Origin: Olivibacter sp. SDN3
GTDB taxonomy: Bacteria; Bacteroidota; Bacteroidia; Sphingobacteriales; Sphingobacteriaceae
Assembly: GCF_014334135.1 (NCBI RefSeq)
Contig: NZ_CP060497.1
Coordinates: 2,108,001 to 2,172,000, forward strand
Length of the DNA stretch: 64,000 bases
Direction of reading: 5' to 3'
A program made the position numbers and the translations under genes. The notes beneath the pieces are model-generated. The model was not told the origin of the DNA. It saw only the letters and a program-made list of their open reading frames with translations, and did not search any database. This document shows, in pieces, positions 53,873-63,518 of this stretch; positions within the stretch are counted from its first letter, which is position 1; every line of letters begins with the position of its first letter.

Positions 53873-56416
53873 TTAGTTGAATAAACAGATTTGATCGATG
53901 AAATGAAGCGATGGCGATCCTATGGGAGCACCGGGAGGTATCTGCATAGGGGCTTCAATTTCAAATTTGGCCGGATTTTCCCGGAAAGTGTTAATTTGAG
54001 CTAAGCCATAGTGTAAATTGGAAGCGTACGATGGTGAAGCGGTGTTGAGATGATCTTGCATCCACGTGGCGAGGTGCTCTATCAGATAGAGCGCTTGGCC
54101 TTTCACTACGGAGGATGTTTCTTTACCGGCTGCTAATTGTAACAGGTACTGCAAAGTGACATTGTTTACCATGGCCTGTAATTCGCCCTTATATCCGGCA
54201 GCGAGAGGTTTCTTCCAGGTAAGCTCCAGGAGCTTTTCAACCACGGGAATAAAACCGGGCTGCTTATCATCCCTGCCCTGATATTCAATTAAACGGGCGG
54301 CGCGTGCGGGGTCCAGCAGGTAGGTCAGCGTCGTACCGGCCACTGTTTCGGCAGTAGCGATGGGATCAAAGGTGGGACCGGTGTAACGGTTAAAGACTTC
54401 GCGGTTCTGCGGGTATCCTGAAGGGCGGGGAGGGATTTTCTGTATTAACTGTTCGGGCAGTGAAAGCGCATCTGCCTGAATCGTGCTGATTAAGGCATCA
54501 AAGGCTTTCCATTGTTCTTGAGGTTCAATGAGTTTGGTAATAACCTGTCCGTCATTTTTGATGGCATGGGTAAAATACAAGCCACCTAAAGACTTGGCTG
54601 CGGCTTCTATCTGGTAACGGTGCAAGAGATAAATGGGTACCAATACTTCTTCCAATATGGCCATAGGTGCACCTTCGGGAATGGCTTTCTCTGAAAAATT
54701 CTGTAGTAGCTGGTTCCGGATATGGAGCAGGCGTTTTAGCTCATCTGGGGCATTGGTGCCTTCATCCCATTGGTTGGCGATAGGATGAACATAGCCACCG
54801 ATATCTGGAATAAAGATATGTCCTTGTGCAAGTGTTTCTTTCATGATATCATCTAGGGCTTTGTTTTCATCGGTTCCTTCGGGAAAATCCTGGTATCCCC
54901 AGATAATAGCACGCTTATCCCATTCACCTATACCCACGGCATAGGCGTCTGCTATATCTATATTACCTTGATTGTTCATGCTGAAGCGAGGGAAGGGATA
55001 ATCCATAACGGAAGCTCTATCTTTTGTGCTGGAGGTAAAATTGTGATATAAGCCGAGTGTATGACCAATCTCATGAGCGGAGAGCTGACGGATACGCGAT
55101 AGTGCAAAATTCTGCATGTCGTCGTTTACTTCTTTACCATCTTCGTATTGTTGCAATAAGCCCTCAACAATCAGATAGTCTTGCCGGTGTCTGTCTGCTC
55201 CCAAGGTAACGACGCCTTTAATGATTTCGCCGGTTCGGGGATCTATATGCGACATGCCTGTTGAAAAGGCCCTGGGATTGCCTGTACGGTTAATCCAGTT
55301 CACAATGTTATACCGAATATCCATAGGATCTGCTCCTTCGGGCAGCTCTTTGATCTGAAAGGCATCCTTATAACCAGCAGCCTCAAAGGCTTGGTTCCAC
55401 CACGCGCCGCCTTCAATAAGTGCTTTCTTGATCAGTGCGGGAGCACCCCGATCCACATAATAAATGATCGGTTTTACAGGTTCACTAAGCGCAGCGCTAG
55501 GGTCTTTTTTCTCCAGGCGTTGTCGGCGTGTAAAACGCTTTACGATGGGCTCTTTCATGGACGCGGAAAAATCCATGTAACTATACATATTGAAGCCCGA
55601 ACGTGGATCAAATTTACGGGGCTTATACCCAGCATCAGGTAGTTCAACAAATGATTGATGCATCTTTACGGTAACCGCATTGGGGTCTGGTGCAATACCG
55701 GGTCCCATTCGCCAACCTCTGCCACCGGTACTGCCTCCTGTAAAGGTAATAATGGCTTCGAATTCCGTGTTTTTTGGAAAGTTTTTGGTGTTGTCCAGGT
55801 AGATAGCTGATCTACTTTTATCAAAATTGTAGGCAGGACTCATTTGCTGTGAGGCACCGGCGTTCAGGCCGGGAAGGTTATTACGGCCAATGCTGGCGGC
55901 TATTTTTTGACTATCCCTCACGAGAAATGGACTCAGGTCAATGAGTACTTTCCCCTGCTCAGTAGCTAAGGGCTTAAATGACCAGATAACAGATTGCGCA
56001 AAGGCGTTTTCTACGGCTTTTTGTTCATCTTTATTGTCGGTTATGGCTCGGTAAGCATAGTTCGGTTCTACCAGAAAAATCTTCTGTCCTACCTGGATAA
56101 ATTTAGCAATGACTGCATTTGCCTGCCCCCGTTCTGGCCCACCGGAACCAACGCCATCGGTAAGAGAGGTGTAATACAAAAATTCTGAACCCAATTTATC
56201 TATTTCCAGATAAATTTTGTCATCTTTCTCATCATAATAGAAATTGAAATAACCGGGGTACGCCTTTAGATTTTTGACTTTACTGTTAATGCTTTCAGTG
56301 TCAACAGGCGTTGTTGTTGATTTTTGTGCCTGTACGGTTTGATAGGACAATAATCCACCTAAGAGGGGCAGCATTATAAGGAAACCCTTTGTAATCGTTT
56401 TTTTTAGGTACATCAT
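53873..56416 (-). CDS. zinc-dependent metzincin-type metalloprotease (DUF5117/DUF5118-like)
   Basis: This 847-aa exported protein begins with a signal peptide ending TVQAQ. The first half (YFNFYYDEKDDKIYLEID, YYTSLTDGVGSGG) matches the DUF5118/DUF5117 regions seen with this protease group. The catalytic zinc motif HEIGHTLGLYH starts at His448 with Glu449 as base, and SVMDYP is the Met-turn. The long C-terminal part has no motif I know. It lies between susD and the M20 gene with gaps of about 10 bases, so it is co-transcribed. It likely cuts proteins at the cell surface or in the periplasm. Confidence 0.9.
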   Translation of the reverse strand: MMYLKKTITKGFLIMLPLLGGLLSYQTVQAQKSTTTPVDTESINSKVKNLKAYPGYFNFYYDEKDDKIYLEIDKLGSEFLYYTSLTDGVGSGGPERGQANAVIAKFIQVGQKIFLVEPNYAYRAITDNKDEQKAVENAFAQSVIWSFKPLATEQGKVLIDLSPFLVRDSQKIAASIGRNNLPGLNAGASQQMSPAYNFDKSRSAIYLDNTKNFPKNTEFEAIITFTGGSTGGRGWRMGPGIAPDPNAVTVKMHQSFVELPDAGYKPRKFDPRSGFNMYSYMDFSASMKEPIVKRFTRRQRLEKKDPSAALSEPVKPIIYYVDRGAPALIKKALIEGGAWWNQAFEAAGYKDAFQIKELPEGADPMDIRYNIVNWINRTGNPRAFSTGMSHIDPRTGEIIKGVVTLGADRHRQDYLIVEGLLQQYEDGKEVNDDMQNFALSRIRQLSAHEIGHTLGLYHNFTSSTKDRASVMDYPFPRFSMNNQGNIDIADAYAVGIGEWDKRAIIWGYQDFPEGTDENKALDDIMKETLAQGHIFIPDIGGYVHPIANQWDEGTNAPDELKRLLHIRNQLLQNFSEKAIPEGAPMAILEEVLVPIYLLHRYQIEAAAKSLGGLYFTHAIKNDGQVITKLIEPQEQWKAFDALISTIQADALSLPEQLIQKIPPRPSGYPQNREVFNRYTGPTFDPIATAETVAGTTLTYLLDPARAARLIEYQGRDDKQPGFIPVVEKLLELTWKKPLAAGYKGELQAMVNNVTLQYLLQLAAGKETSSVVKGQALYLIEHLATWMQDHLNTASPSYASNLHYGLAQINTFRENPAKFEIEAPMQIPPGAPIGSPSLHFIDQICLFN

Positions 56417-56427
56417 ACTTTTATCGT

Positions 56428-57876
56428 TTATAAATCTTTGTTAGTTAATAATTCTGAATTGGGCAAAGGAAAAATATAGGCCTCGTCTGTAGGTGCGACA
56501 GCAGGAGCGGTACCCTTTGCCGGGATAGTCTGCAAAGTACGCAATAGATCATTAGAGCGCAATCCTTCTCCTAAAAACTCTATCCGCCGTTCATGTAAAA
56601 TGGTACTGATCAGGGCATCTGCATTGTTTATGGCACTTGCTGGAAACTGGTAGGAGGCATCTGCCCGATTTCTGACGTAAGTCAGCAGGTCGAGTGCTTT
56701 ATCTTGATCTCCTACGTGCGCCGCGGCCTCCGCATAATTGAGCAATACTTCAGCGTACCGGATAACAGGAATATAATCTAAAAAGGGAGAGGGTTTGCTG
56801 TATTTTTTGAGGTACTTGGTAGTTCCGCTGGTAATGAACAGTCGACGTTGATCGTTCTCACGCCATTCCGTATCGGCTATGATACCCAGCGGATTTAAAT
56901 TATATTCTGAGTTTCCCGGAGTTGTATTGAGATTGTAGCCAATAGACGATTGCCCGGTGGTAGAATCTAGATCCGTCATGGGCATGCTAAAGATAGATTC
57001 TGTTGTGGTATAATTATTCGCTAGAAAAGGTGTGCTGGCATCTTCTTGCAAGGCATGGGCTACGCCTGTTTCGGCCCGGTATGGAGCATTGGCCGAAACG
57101 ATTTTCTGCGCTTCCTGAACCACCATGCTGTAGTTTCCCATGGTGAGGTAAACGCGGGTTTTAAAGGCGATAGCGGTGTTACGGTGGGCACGCGTGGTAT
57201 TCAGTAGAGGGGTATCATAGGATTGGGGCAGAGCGGCCTCGGCCTCATCGAGATCTTTTACTATTTGTGCATACACTTCGGCTACAGAACTGCGGGCTAA
57301 GGAATTGTTGGCCGATGAAGTTTCGGCCAGCAGGCGCAAAGGTAAACCCGGAGAGCTACCATTATTTTCAATATAGGGCCTTGCATAAAGGGTAATCAGG
57401 GCAAAATAAGAAACCGCACGCACAAATTTAGCTTCGGCAGCGTATGCAATAGCTGCTTCAGGGTCTACTCTATCAGCATTGTCTACCAGTCCCTGTAAAA
57501 AAATATTGCATAAATTAATGGTACGATATGCAGCAATCCAAAGATTCTGTGCTTCATTAGAGCCAGCATTTAAGGTATGGTTCCAGGAATCAAAAGCAGT
57601 AAAAAGATTGGCCGTTCTATTGATATATTCTTCACCTCTTACCTCGCAATAAATGTAATAACGACCGCCATAGAATTGCTGGTCTTTCATACCTCTATAT
57701 AGTCCATTTACCAAAGCCAAAACACGTTCTGGTGTATCAAATGTTTGTTCCTGCGGAATGTAAGTAGTGGGATCTGGATGCAGGTATTCCTGCTCGCTGC
57801 AAGAACCGAAGCATAACACGGTAATCATTAATAATTGAATACTGTGTTTTAGCATTTTATAATGTTTGTTATTCAT
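56428..57876 (-). CDS. SusD/RagB family lipoprotein (peptide-type locus)
   Basis: This 482-aa lipoprotein has a signal ending FGSCSEQ. Typical SusD/RagB landmarks follow: TFDTPERVLALVNGLYRGMK, AAYRTINLCNIFLQG, AKFVRAVSYFALITLYA and VRYAEVLLNYAEAAAHVGD; ILHERRIEFLGEGLRSNDLLR is near the end. It lies 32 bases downstream of the SusC gene and 11 bases ahead of the metalloprotease gene. RagB, a relative from Porphyromonas, binds peptides, which fits the protease genes here. ATG at 57855 is an alternative start. Confidence 0.93.
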   Translation of the reverse strand: MNNKHYKMLKHSIQLLMITVLCFGSCSEQEYLHPDPTTYIPQEQTFDTPERVLALVNGLYRGMKDQQFYGGRYYIYCEVRGEEYINRTANLFTAFDSWNHTLNAGSNEAQNLWIAAYRTINLCNIFLQGLVDNADRVDPEAAIAYAAEAKFVRAVSYFALITLYARPYIENNGSSPGLPLRLLAETSSANNSLARSSVAEVYAQIVKDLDEAEAALPQSYDTPLLNTTRAHRNTAIAFKTRVYLTMGNYSMVVQEAQKIVSANAPYRAETGVAHALQEDASTPFLANNYTTTESIFSMPMTDLDSTTGQSSIGYNLNTTPGNSEYNLNPLGIIADTEWRENDQRRLFITSGTTKYLKKYSKPSPFLDYIPVIRYAEVLLNYAEAAAHVGDQDKALDLLTYVRNRADASYQFPASAINNADALISTILHERRIEFLGEGLRSNDLLRTLQTIPAKGTAPAVAPTDEAYIFPLPNSELLTNKDL

Positions 57877-57908
57877 AATCTGTAAATTTTACTACTGAAT
57901 CTTTTTTA

Positions 57909-60900
57909 TTAGAAACCGACATTTACACCAAGTGTGAAAGTGCGTGCTTGCGGTACGGAATTTTTATCAACGCCCGGCGTTAGGTTGTCGTTGCCATTGG
58001 ATGAAAGCGCTGGATCGGAGCCACTATAGCTGGTAATTAAAAACGCGTTAAACACCTGACCATAAAAACGAACGGAACTGATGCCTGATTTGCCCAGTAA
58101 TTTTGCTGGAAGTCGATATCCCAATGACGCTGTCTGCAGTCTAAGAAAATCTGCTTTTTCGACGTTTTCCGATATAGGGTAGGAAGAACCATTGGAAATA
58201 ACATCGCCATACACGAGGCGGGGGATGTCTGTTTGCTGACCAGGGTTTGTCCACCGATCATAGATCTCGGTATAATTATTCCAGAAGCGTTGGTCACGTA
58301 AGGTCGCTTTAGTGCCATTTTGGATATGATTACCACCAGAGTATACAAAACTTAGGTTCAGATCAAAGTTTTTATATTGAAAGGTATTGTCAAATCCGCC
58401 ATACCAAGTGGGAAGTGCATTACCCAGCAGATAATAATCGGCACCTGAAATTGCCTGAGCCGGCGAACCGTCCAAATAAGTCCATCTACTGCCACCCGCG
58501 GCTACAGCATGGCTGTACTGCACACGTTCACCAGCACTATTGATGAAGATACGCTGTCCTGTTTCGGGATTTACACCATCTGTTTTGGCGCCATATAAGC
58601 TGCCAACGGAATAGCCTACCCGGGTAATATTGGTGGCCTCTGCTGCCGTACTGGTCGAACCAACGATATCAGCGTCACCTTCGGCCAAGGCGGTAACGCG
58701 GTTTTTAATACTTGTAAAGTTAAAGGACGAGTTCCATGTAAAGCCATTTCGCTCTAAAACAAGTGCGTTGAGCGTCAATTCGAATCCACGGTTATACATG
58801 GAGCCTACATTCAACATAATGCCGTTATCGGGAATACCTTTTGATGGGGTTTGGGGGGCATTCAGAATTAAACCATTCACATTATTGTAGAAATAGGTCA
58901 TTTCTATCTGCAAACGGTCGTTGAAAAATCCTAAGTCGGCCCCAATGTTCGTTTGATCACTGGTTTCCCACTCCAAACCGCTATTTCCGGCCTGGTAGTA
59001 ATTCAACATGGGCGCATCGCCATACAGGGCCGACTCATATAGGTTTAGTGAGGCAAACTTATTTGGATTATTGGCATTTCCTACGCGCCCCCAGCTGCCG
59101 CGCAATTTCACGCTGTTCATGATTTCTGCTAAGGAAGACGCCTGGTAGAAATTCTCCCCCGAAAGTGTCCACCCGACAGAAGCTCCGCCGAAATTTCCGA
59201 ACTTTGTTTTTTCTCCCAGTATAGAATTACCGTCTCTTCTGAAGTTGATGGTTAAAAAATAACGTTTCCCATAGTCATAATTAACTCTGGAAATATAGGA
59301 AATAAGGGATGATTCAGTATCTAACATACTGCCAAATGGGATAATGCGTCCATAGCTTCCTTCGAAGTTATCGTAATATTGGTCGGATAACTGCGTGCGG
59401 GTAGCGCCCCAACGGTTGAAATAGAAATGCTGCACTTCATAACCGCCTAATAGCGATAAGTTGTGCTGGCCAAAGGTTCTGCTGAACGACATCGTATTGC
59501 TCCAGTTCCAGGTGTTGATGCTGTTAACGGTGTTTATGGCATTACCCTCGGGTGTAAAACCAGGCCCATGTAAGGCACTTTCAAAAGTTTTGTTTTCTAC
59601 TTTCGTCCAATCTACAGCATAACTTGTTTTAAAGTCCAGTCCCTTAAGCAGCGTGACGGTAGCTCCTACGTTACCGATAATATGATCATTTTGCGCATCG
59701 TATCTGTTCAGTCCCAATAGGGCGGTGGGGTTATAAAAATTACTGACAACCGTATTATTGCCCATGCCCATCGAATTGGTGCTGCTGGCGATATTGTAGG
59801 TGCCATCGGGATTGTATGGGCTGACGTTAGGAGCGGTTAACCAAGCCAGACGGGCGATACCGGTAAGTAAAAAGGCATTGCCCCGCAGCGATCCCGTGTT
59901 GGGAGATTGGTTATTGCTACGGGTATAATTGGCTCCGCCGGTTAATTTTAACCAGTTCGTTAAATTGTGATCTACATTGAAGCGTACACCGATTCTGTCA
60001 AATGCATTATTTTGGATGAAACCTTTTTGATCGGAATAATTGGTGGAAAAGAAGTATTTGGTGTCTTCTGAGCCTCCGGTAACGTTGAGGCTGTGATTGT
60101 GGGAAAAACCGGTACGGTAGGTTTCATCGTACCATCGTGTATCTACCAGCGATCCGTCTTCATGATAAGAGGGGAAGAAATAGGCATCTGCAACATTATC
60201 GTCATCAGCATTTCCACTTAAAATTTTCGAGTTCAGTACCGACTCATTTTTTATTTCCATGAACTGTTCGGCGTTTAGCATCGTTGGTAGCCTTACAGGC
60301 TTGGATATGCCGGTCCACCCTTCGTAATTGACACGTGCTTTGCCCGTTTTGCCTCTTTTTGTAGTGATAATCATCACGCCAGCTGCTCCTCTTGAGCCGT
60401 AAATAGAGGTGGAAGCTGCATCTTTCAGTATGTTGATGGATTCAATATCTGCTGGATTGATGTCGCCCAAAGGATTATTGGTCACATTGGCATTAGAGGA
60501 CACACTTTCTCCCGCATTGATTGGAATCCCATCCACGACAATAAGCGGGTAGGAACTTTGAGAAATGGAATTGACACCTCGGATACGGATAACCGGAGCA
60601 TTGTTTAATACACCGTTTGGTTGCGCAATATTGACACCGGAGGCTTTACCGGCCAATGCCTGATCGAAACTTTGCACCGGTTGATCAGCCAGTTTTTCTC
60701 CGCCGATGCGGGTGGCCGAACCCGTAAATTCATCTTTTCGCTGTACACCATAACCCACCACCACCACTTCATTTAGCTCCGCAGCAACCGGCTCCAGCTG
60801 AAGGTTGATGACCGATTTGCCGTTTACAGGTAATTCGGTTGGTCTGTACCCCATGTAGGTAATGATTATTGTGGCATCCTGAGGTAAATCGTTGATCGCA

Positions 60901-61424
60901 AATTGTCCTTTTTCGTTCGTACTTGTTGTCAGATTGGTCCCCTTGACTTTAACGGCCGCGAATGGAATTGGTTCTCCGTTCTCATCTGTAACTACACCGC
61001 TTACACCTTGCTGCGTTACTTTTACAGATTTTGGCCGAATAGTTTCCGTTTCATTATAGGTATTCTTTTCGATGATAACGAAGAACTTGTCGTTGTTCTT
61101 CGTATAAGTTAGTTTCTTATGGGCCAGTGCTTTTGTCAAAGCTGCCTCAATATTGGATGTATTATCAAGGACATCCATGTTTATTTGATTATTTTTTAAT
61201 AAACCTCCGCGATAAGCAATGGAGACATTAAACTTTTCTTCTAGCTTTTTTAAAGCAGTCTCGAGACTTACCGTTTGAGTAAAGGCTCTGCTAAAAAGAT
61301 TTTCTGTTATCACGGACATGCGGAACGGTTTAGAACCGGCCGCGACCAATTTTATGAGCTTCGGAGGCGTGAATACACCTAGAATCAAGGTCAAACATAT
61401 GGTTTTTAAAAAGTTACGTATCAT
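57909..61424 (-). CDS. SusC/RagA family transporter with STN signalling domain (peptide-type locus)
   Basis: This 1,171-aa outer membrane transporter has an N-terminal signal region, then an STN domain (about residues 50-120: VSLETALKKLEEKFNVSIAY) that touches the FecR anti-sigma factor across the periplasm. A carboxypeptidase-regulatory-like domain (VSGVVTDENGEPIPFAAVKV), the SusC signature NEVVVVGYGVQRKDEFTGS, the plug and a barrel ending FTLGVNVGF follow. STN presence together with upstream fecR and sigma genes indicates trans-envelope signalling. The downstream protease and peptidase genes suggest peptide uptake, as in RagA. Confidence 0.96.
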   Translation of the reverse strand: MIRNFLKTICLTLILGVFTPPKLIKLVAAGSKPFRMSVITENLFSRAFTQTVSLETALKKLEEKFNVSIAYRGGLLKNNQINMDVLDNTSNIEAALTKALAHKKLTYTKNNDKFFVIIEKNTYNETETIRPKSVKVTQQGVSGVVTDENGEPIPFAAVKVKGTNLTTSTNEKGQFAINDLPQDATIIITYMGYRPTELPVNGKSVINLQLEPVAAELNEVVVVGYGVQRKDEFTGSATRIGGEKLADQPVQSFDQALAGKASGVNIAQPNGVLNNAPVIRIRGVNSISQSSYPLIVVDGIPINAGESVSSNANVTNNPLGDINPADIESINILKDAASTSIYGSRGAAGVMIITTKRGKTGKARVNYEGWTGISKPVRLPTMLNAEQFMEIKNESVLNSKILSGNADDDNVADAYFFPSYHEDGSLVDTRWYDETYRTGFSHNHSLNVTGGSEDTKYFFSTNYSDQKGFIQNNAFDRIGVRFNVDHNLTNWLKLTGGANYTRSNNQSPNTGSLRGNAFLLTGIARLAWLTAPNVSPYNPDGTYNIASSTNSMGMGNNTVVSNFYNPTALLGLNRYDAQNDHIIGNVGATVTLLKGLDFKTSYAVDWTKVENKTFESALHGPGFTPEGNAINTVNSINTWNWSNTMSFSRTFGQHNLSLLGGYEVQHFYFNRWGATRTQLSDQYYDNFEGSYGRIIPFGSMLDTESSLISYISRVNYDYGKRYFLTINFRRDGNSILGEKTKFGNFGGASVGWTLSGENFYQASSLAEIMNSVKLRGSWGRVGNANNPNKFASLNLYESALYGDAPMLNYYQAGNSGLEWETSDQTNIGADLGFFNDRLQIEMTYFYNNVNGLILNAPQTPSKGIPDNGIMLNVGSMYNRGFELTLNALVLERNGFTWNSSFNFTSIKNRVTALAEGDADIVGSTSTAAEATNITRVGYSVGSLYGAKTDGVNPETGQRIFINSAGERVQYSHAVAAGGSRWTYLDGSPAQAISGADYYLLGNALPTWYGGFDNTFQYKNFDLNLSFVYSGGNHIQNGTKATLRDQRFWNNYTEIYDRWTNPGQQTDIPRLVYGDVISNGSSYPISENVEKADFLRLQTASLGYRLPAKLLGKSGISSVRFYGQVFNAFLITSYSGSDPALSSNGNDNLTPGVDKNSVPQARTFTLGVNVGF

Positions 61425-61695
61425 TAGAATTGTTTTTTTTGTTAAGTAAAAGGCAAAGCAGTTCCATTAACCAGTAAAATTGGTTTACCGATTTCTTCGT
61501 ACAGGATAAATTTTACCTGTTCCTATTAGGTGTTTTGACCTAACAGCGCATAATAATGTGGATTGTTGATGGTTTCATGTTAGAGGGTCTGAATGTTAAA
61601 ATAGTTTTTGTAAGTAAAAAAAAGGCAATAAAGAGCTGTTATGCATCAAAACATGCATGTAATTTTTTATCATAATGCCTGGCTTTTATCGATTT
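61425..61695 (-). other. 271-base gap between fecR and the STN-SusC gene
   Basis: No gene is seen. The gap contains a short inverted repeat AACCA-7-TGGTT near 61470-61487. The promoter used by the ECF sigma factor encoded upstream would be expected here, but no recognisable sequence for it can be named. Confidence 0.35.
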
Positions 61696-62643
61696 CTATT
61701 TGTGTGTAACGCGTTGCTTCGATTGAAATATGAACTGATTATTCTCTTTGTTAATATCCAGATCGTACAATAAAGCTATATTAGAAATCATATCTTCAAC
61801 ACCAATGTTTAAAGGCATAGATCCTGAAGCATCTCTTTTCAGTAAGGTATCATCTGCTATTGCCACTTCTAAACCATGCGTTTCTTTTAATGTTCCGAGT
61901 ACTTCGGAAAGTGTGCTTTTGTTGAGTAAAAGCTTATGTTTTTGCCAAAGGAAAAATGCATCGATGGCAACATCGTTTTTTAGCTGATAAGTGCTGCTGT
62001 TTTTGTCCAAGATAAGATACTGACCGGGTTGGATATTCACTTCATAATTATCCAGTTTGCCAGTGTATTGAAAATTGATTTTACCTTCACGCAGTGCTAT
62101 CGATGTCTGTGTTCTATTTTTTACATTGAATTCTGTACCTAAGACCTCAATAGACGTGCTATCGGACACATGCACGCTAAAACGTTGATTGTTTTGCTTA
62201 TGTACCACAAGAAAAATCGCTTCACCGTTTAACCAAACTTCGCGGTTGGCGTTAAATTTTTTTTTGCTATAATATAAAGTGGAATGTCCATTTAATTTGA
62301 CTTGCGACCCGTCGGGTAAGCGAATAACTTTGATTTCAGCGTAGTCTGTGTTGTATGTTATCGTAGTACCTTTTTGTAAGAATAAGAAGACCGTAAATAA
62401 TAAAATAATAGCAGCAGCGTACCCAAGTATTTTTTTGGAGAAAGGGAATGGCTTGTACTTCTTCGAGGAGGATATATTCGCACGTGTTTTAATCTGCAGC
62501 AACATCTCTTTACCAAGAGAACGTTTTGTATGATTACTGAGCGTATTGGTGTATGCTATGGATTCATCGACAGCGTTATACCATGCTTCAAAACGCTGGT
62601 ACATTTGGTTTTCTTCTTCTCGTTGTGTGTTGTTTTGATCCAT
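61696..62643 (-). CDS. fecR: FecR family anti-sigma factor
   Basis: The protein (about 315 residues from the ATG at 62643) is a single-pass inner membrane anti-sigma factor. A short cytosolic part of about 70 residues binds the sigma factor; a membrane helix follows (ILGYAAAIILLFTVFLFL). The periplasmic FecR domain shows VIRLPDGSQVKLNGHSTLYY, EVWLNGEAIFLVVH and the closing DUF4974 domain. It receives the signal from the STN domain of SusC. The longer frame to 62736 is unlikely because it runs into the sigma factor gene. Confidence 0.94.
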   Translation of the reverse strand: MDQNNTQREEENQMYQRFEAWYNAVDESIAYTNTLSNHTKRSLGKEMLLQIKTRANISSSKKYKPFPFSKKILGYAAAIILLFTVFLFLQKGTTITYNTDYAEIKVIRLPDGSQVKLNGHSTLYYSKKKFNANREVWLNGEAIFLVVHKQNNQRFSVHVSDSTSIEVLGTEFNVKNRTQTSIALREGKINFQYTGKLDNYEVNIQPGQYLILDKNSSTYQLKNDVAIDAFFLWQKHKLLLNKSTLSEVLGTLKETHGLEVAIADDTLLKRDASGSMPLNIGVEDMISNIALLYDLDINKENNQFIFQSKQRVTHK

Positions 62644-62711
62644 TATGTGTGCAAATACAACTAATAGTAAATTTAAAAGGCATGATACCTCTAGTTCTTC
62701 TTGAATTATTT

Positions 62712-63293
62712 TTAAAATAATATGAATAACAGCCAAATGAAATGTTTAAGCTCTTCTCTTATTAATTTGAGTGCTTTCATAATATGTTTTTCTACGGTGC
62801 TGGTGGATATTTTTAAGGTGGCGGCAATTTCAGAATAAGTTAATCCGCCTTCTTGCTTTAATTTATAGGCAAGTTTTGTTTGATTAGGTAATTTTTCGAT
62901 ACTGTGTTTTAAGGCTTGGTGCAGATCGATATAATTTATCCGTTCTTCTGTTATATTATTGGTAAGATGAGGGGGGCGTTGCGTGTCAATAAATTGCTTA
63001 TAACGTTCTTGTACCTGCTGTGATTTGTAGTAATTGTATATTTTAAATTTTAACGCTTGATGTAGGTAGGACGAAATGGATGTATGAATTTTTATTGTTT
63101 CTCTGTTTTGCCACAGTTCGGTGAATAGATCTTGTATAAATTCCTTGACAATTTCGTCATCAGCCAACCTTCTGTGCGCTTGATCGAAAAGTTTAGGCCA
63201 ATATTTGTGATAAATTTGTTCGAAAGCCTTTATATTGCCCGACTTTAGTTTTTGGAAGATATCGATTTCCGACATTTTCTTGCTTACTGACAT
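62712..63293 (-). CDS. ECF-type RNA polymerase sigma factor
   Basis: This 193-aa sigma-70 family protein has region 2 (KAFEQIYHKYWPKLFDQAH, IVKEFIQDLFTELWQNR) and region 4 (LTYSEIAATLKISTSTVEKHIMKAL), the layout of Bacteroidota FecI-like ECF factors (group with FecR/SusC). Its last residues form a hydrophobic tail (FIWLLFILF), unusual for a cytosolic factor. It lies 68 bases ahead of fecR and probably directs transcription of the SusCD-protease genes once FecR releases it. ATG at 63275 is an alternative start. Confidence 0.94.
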   Translation of the reverse strand: MSVSKKMSEIDIFQKLKSGNIKAFEQIYHKYWPKLFDQAHRRLADDEIVKEFIQDLFTELWQNRETIKIHTSISSYLHQALKFKIYNYYKSQQVQERYKQFIDTQRPPHLTNNITEERINYIDLHQALKHSIEKLPNQTKLAYKLKQEGGLTYSEIAATLKISTSTVEKHIMKALKLIREELKHFIWLLFILF

Positions 63294-63366
63294 AAAAATG
63301 GGATACTTTTAAAAAAAAAATTATTTCCTTTAGTCAGTTTAATAAGGTTTTATCGAATAGTTGATA

Positions 63367-63398
63367 CGAATTTAATTTAATTGCCCTATAAAAACAAA
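63367..63398 (-). promoter_or_regulatory. candidate promoter of the ECF sigma factor gene
   Basis: On the - strand TTTG (63395-63398), 20 bases, then TAAATTCG (63367-63374), one base off TAnnTTTG. The leader would be about 65-70 nt. A housekeeping-type promoter for the sigma gene is expected. Confidence 0.4.
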
Positions 63399-63518
63399 AA
63401 AAACAATTATTATCGTTAATTTCCAGCAAAACACTCAACTGGTAATTATCTCGTATAATTCAGCTGCTAATTGGTTTCATCAATAGACAAATGTACTACT
63501 GAGTTTGTTTTTTTAGGG

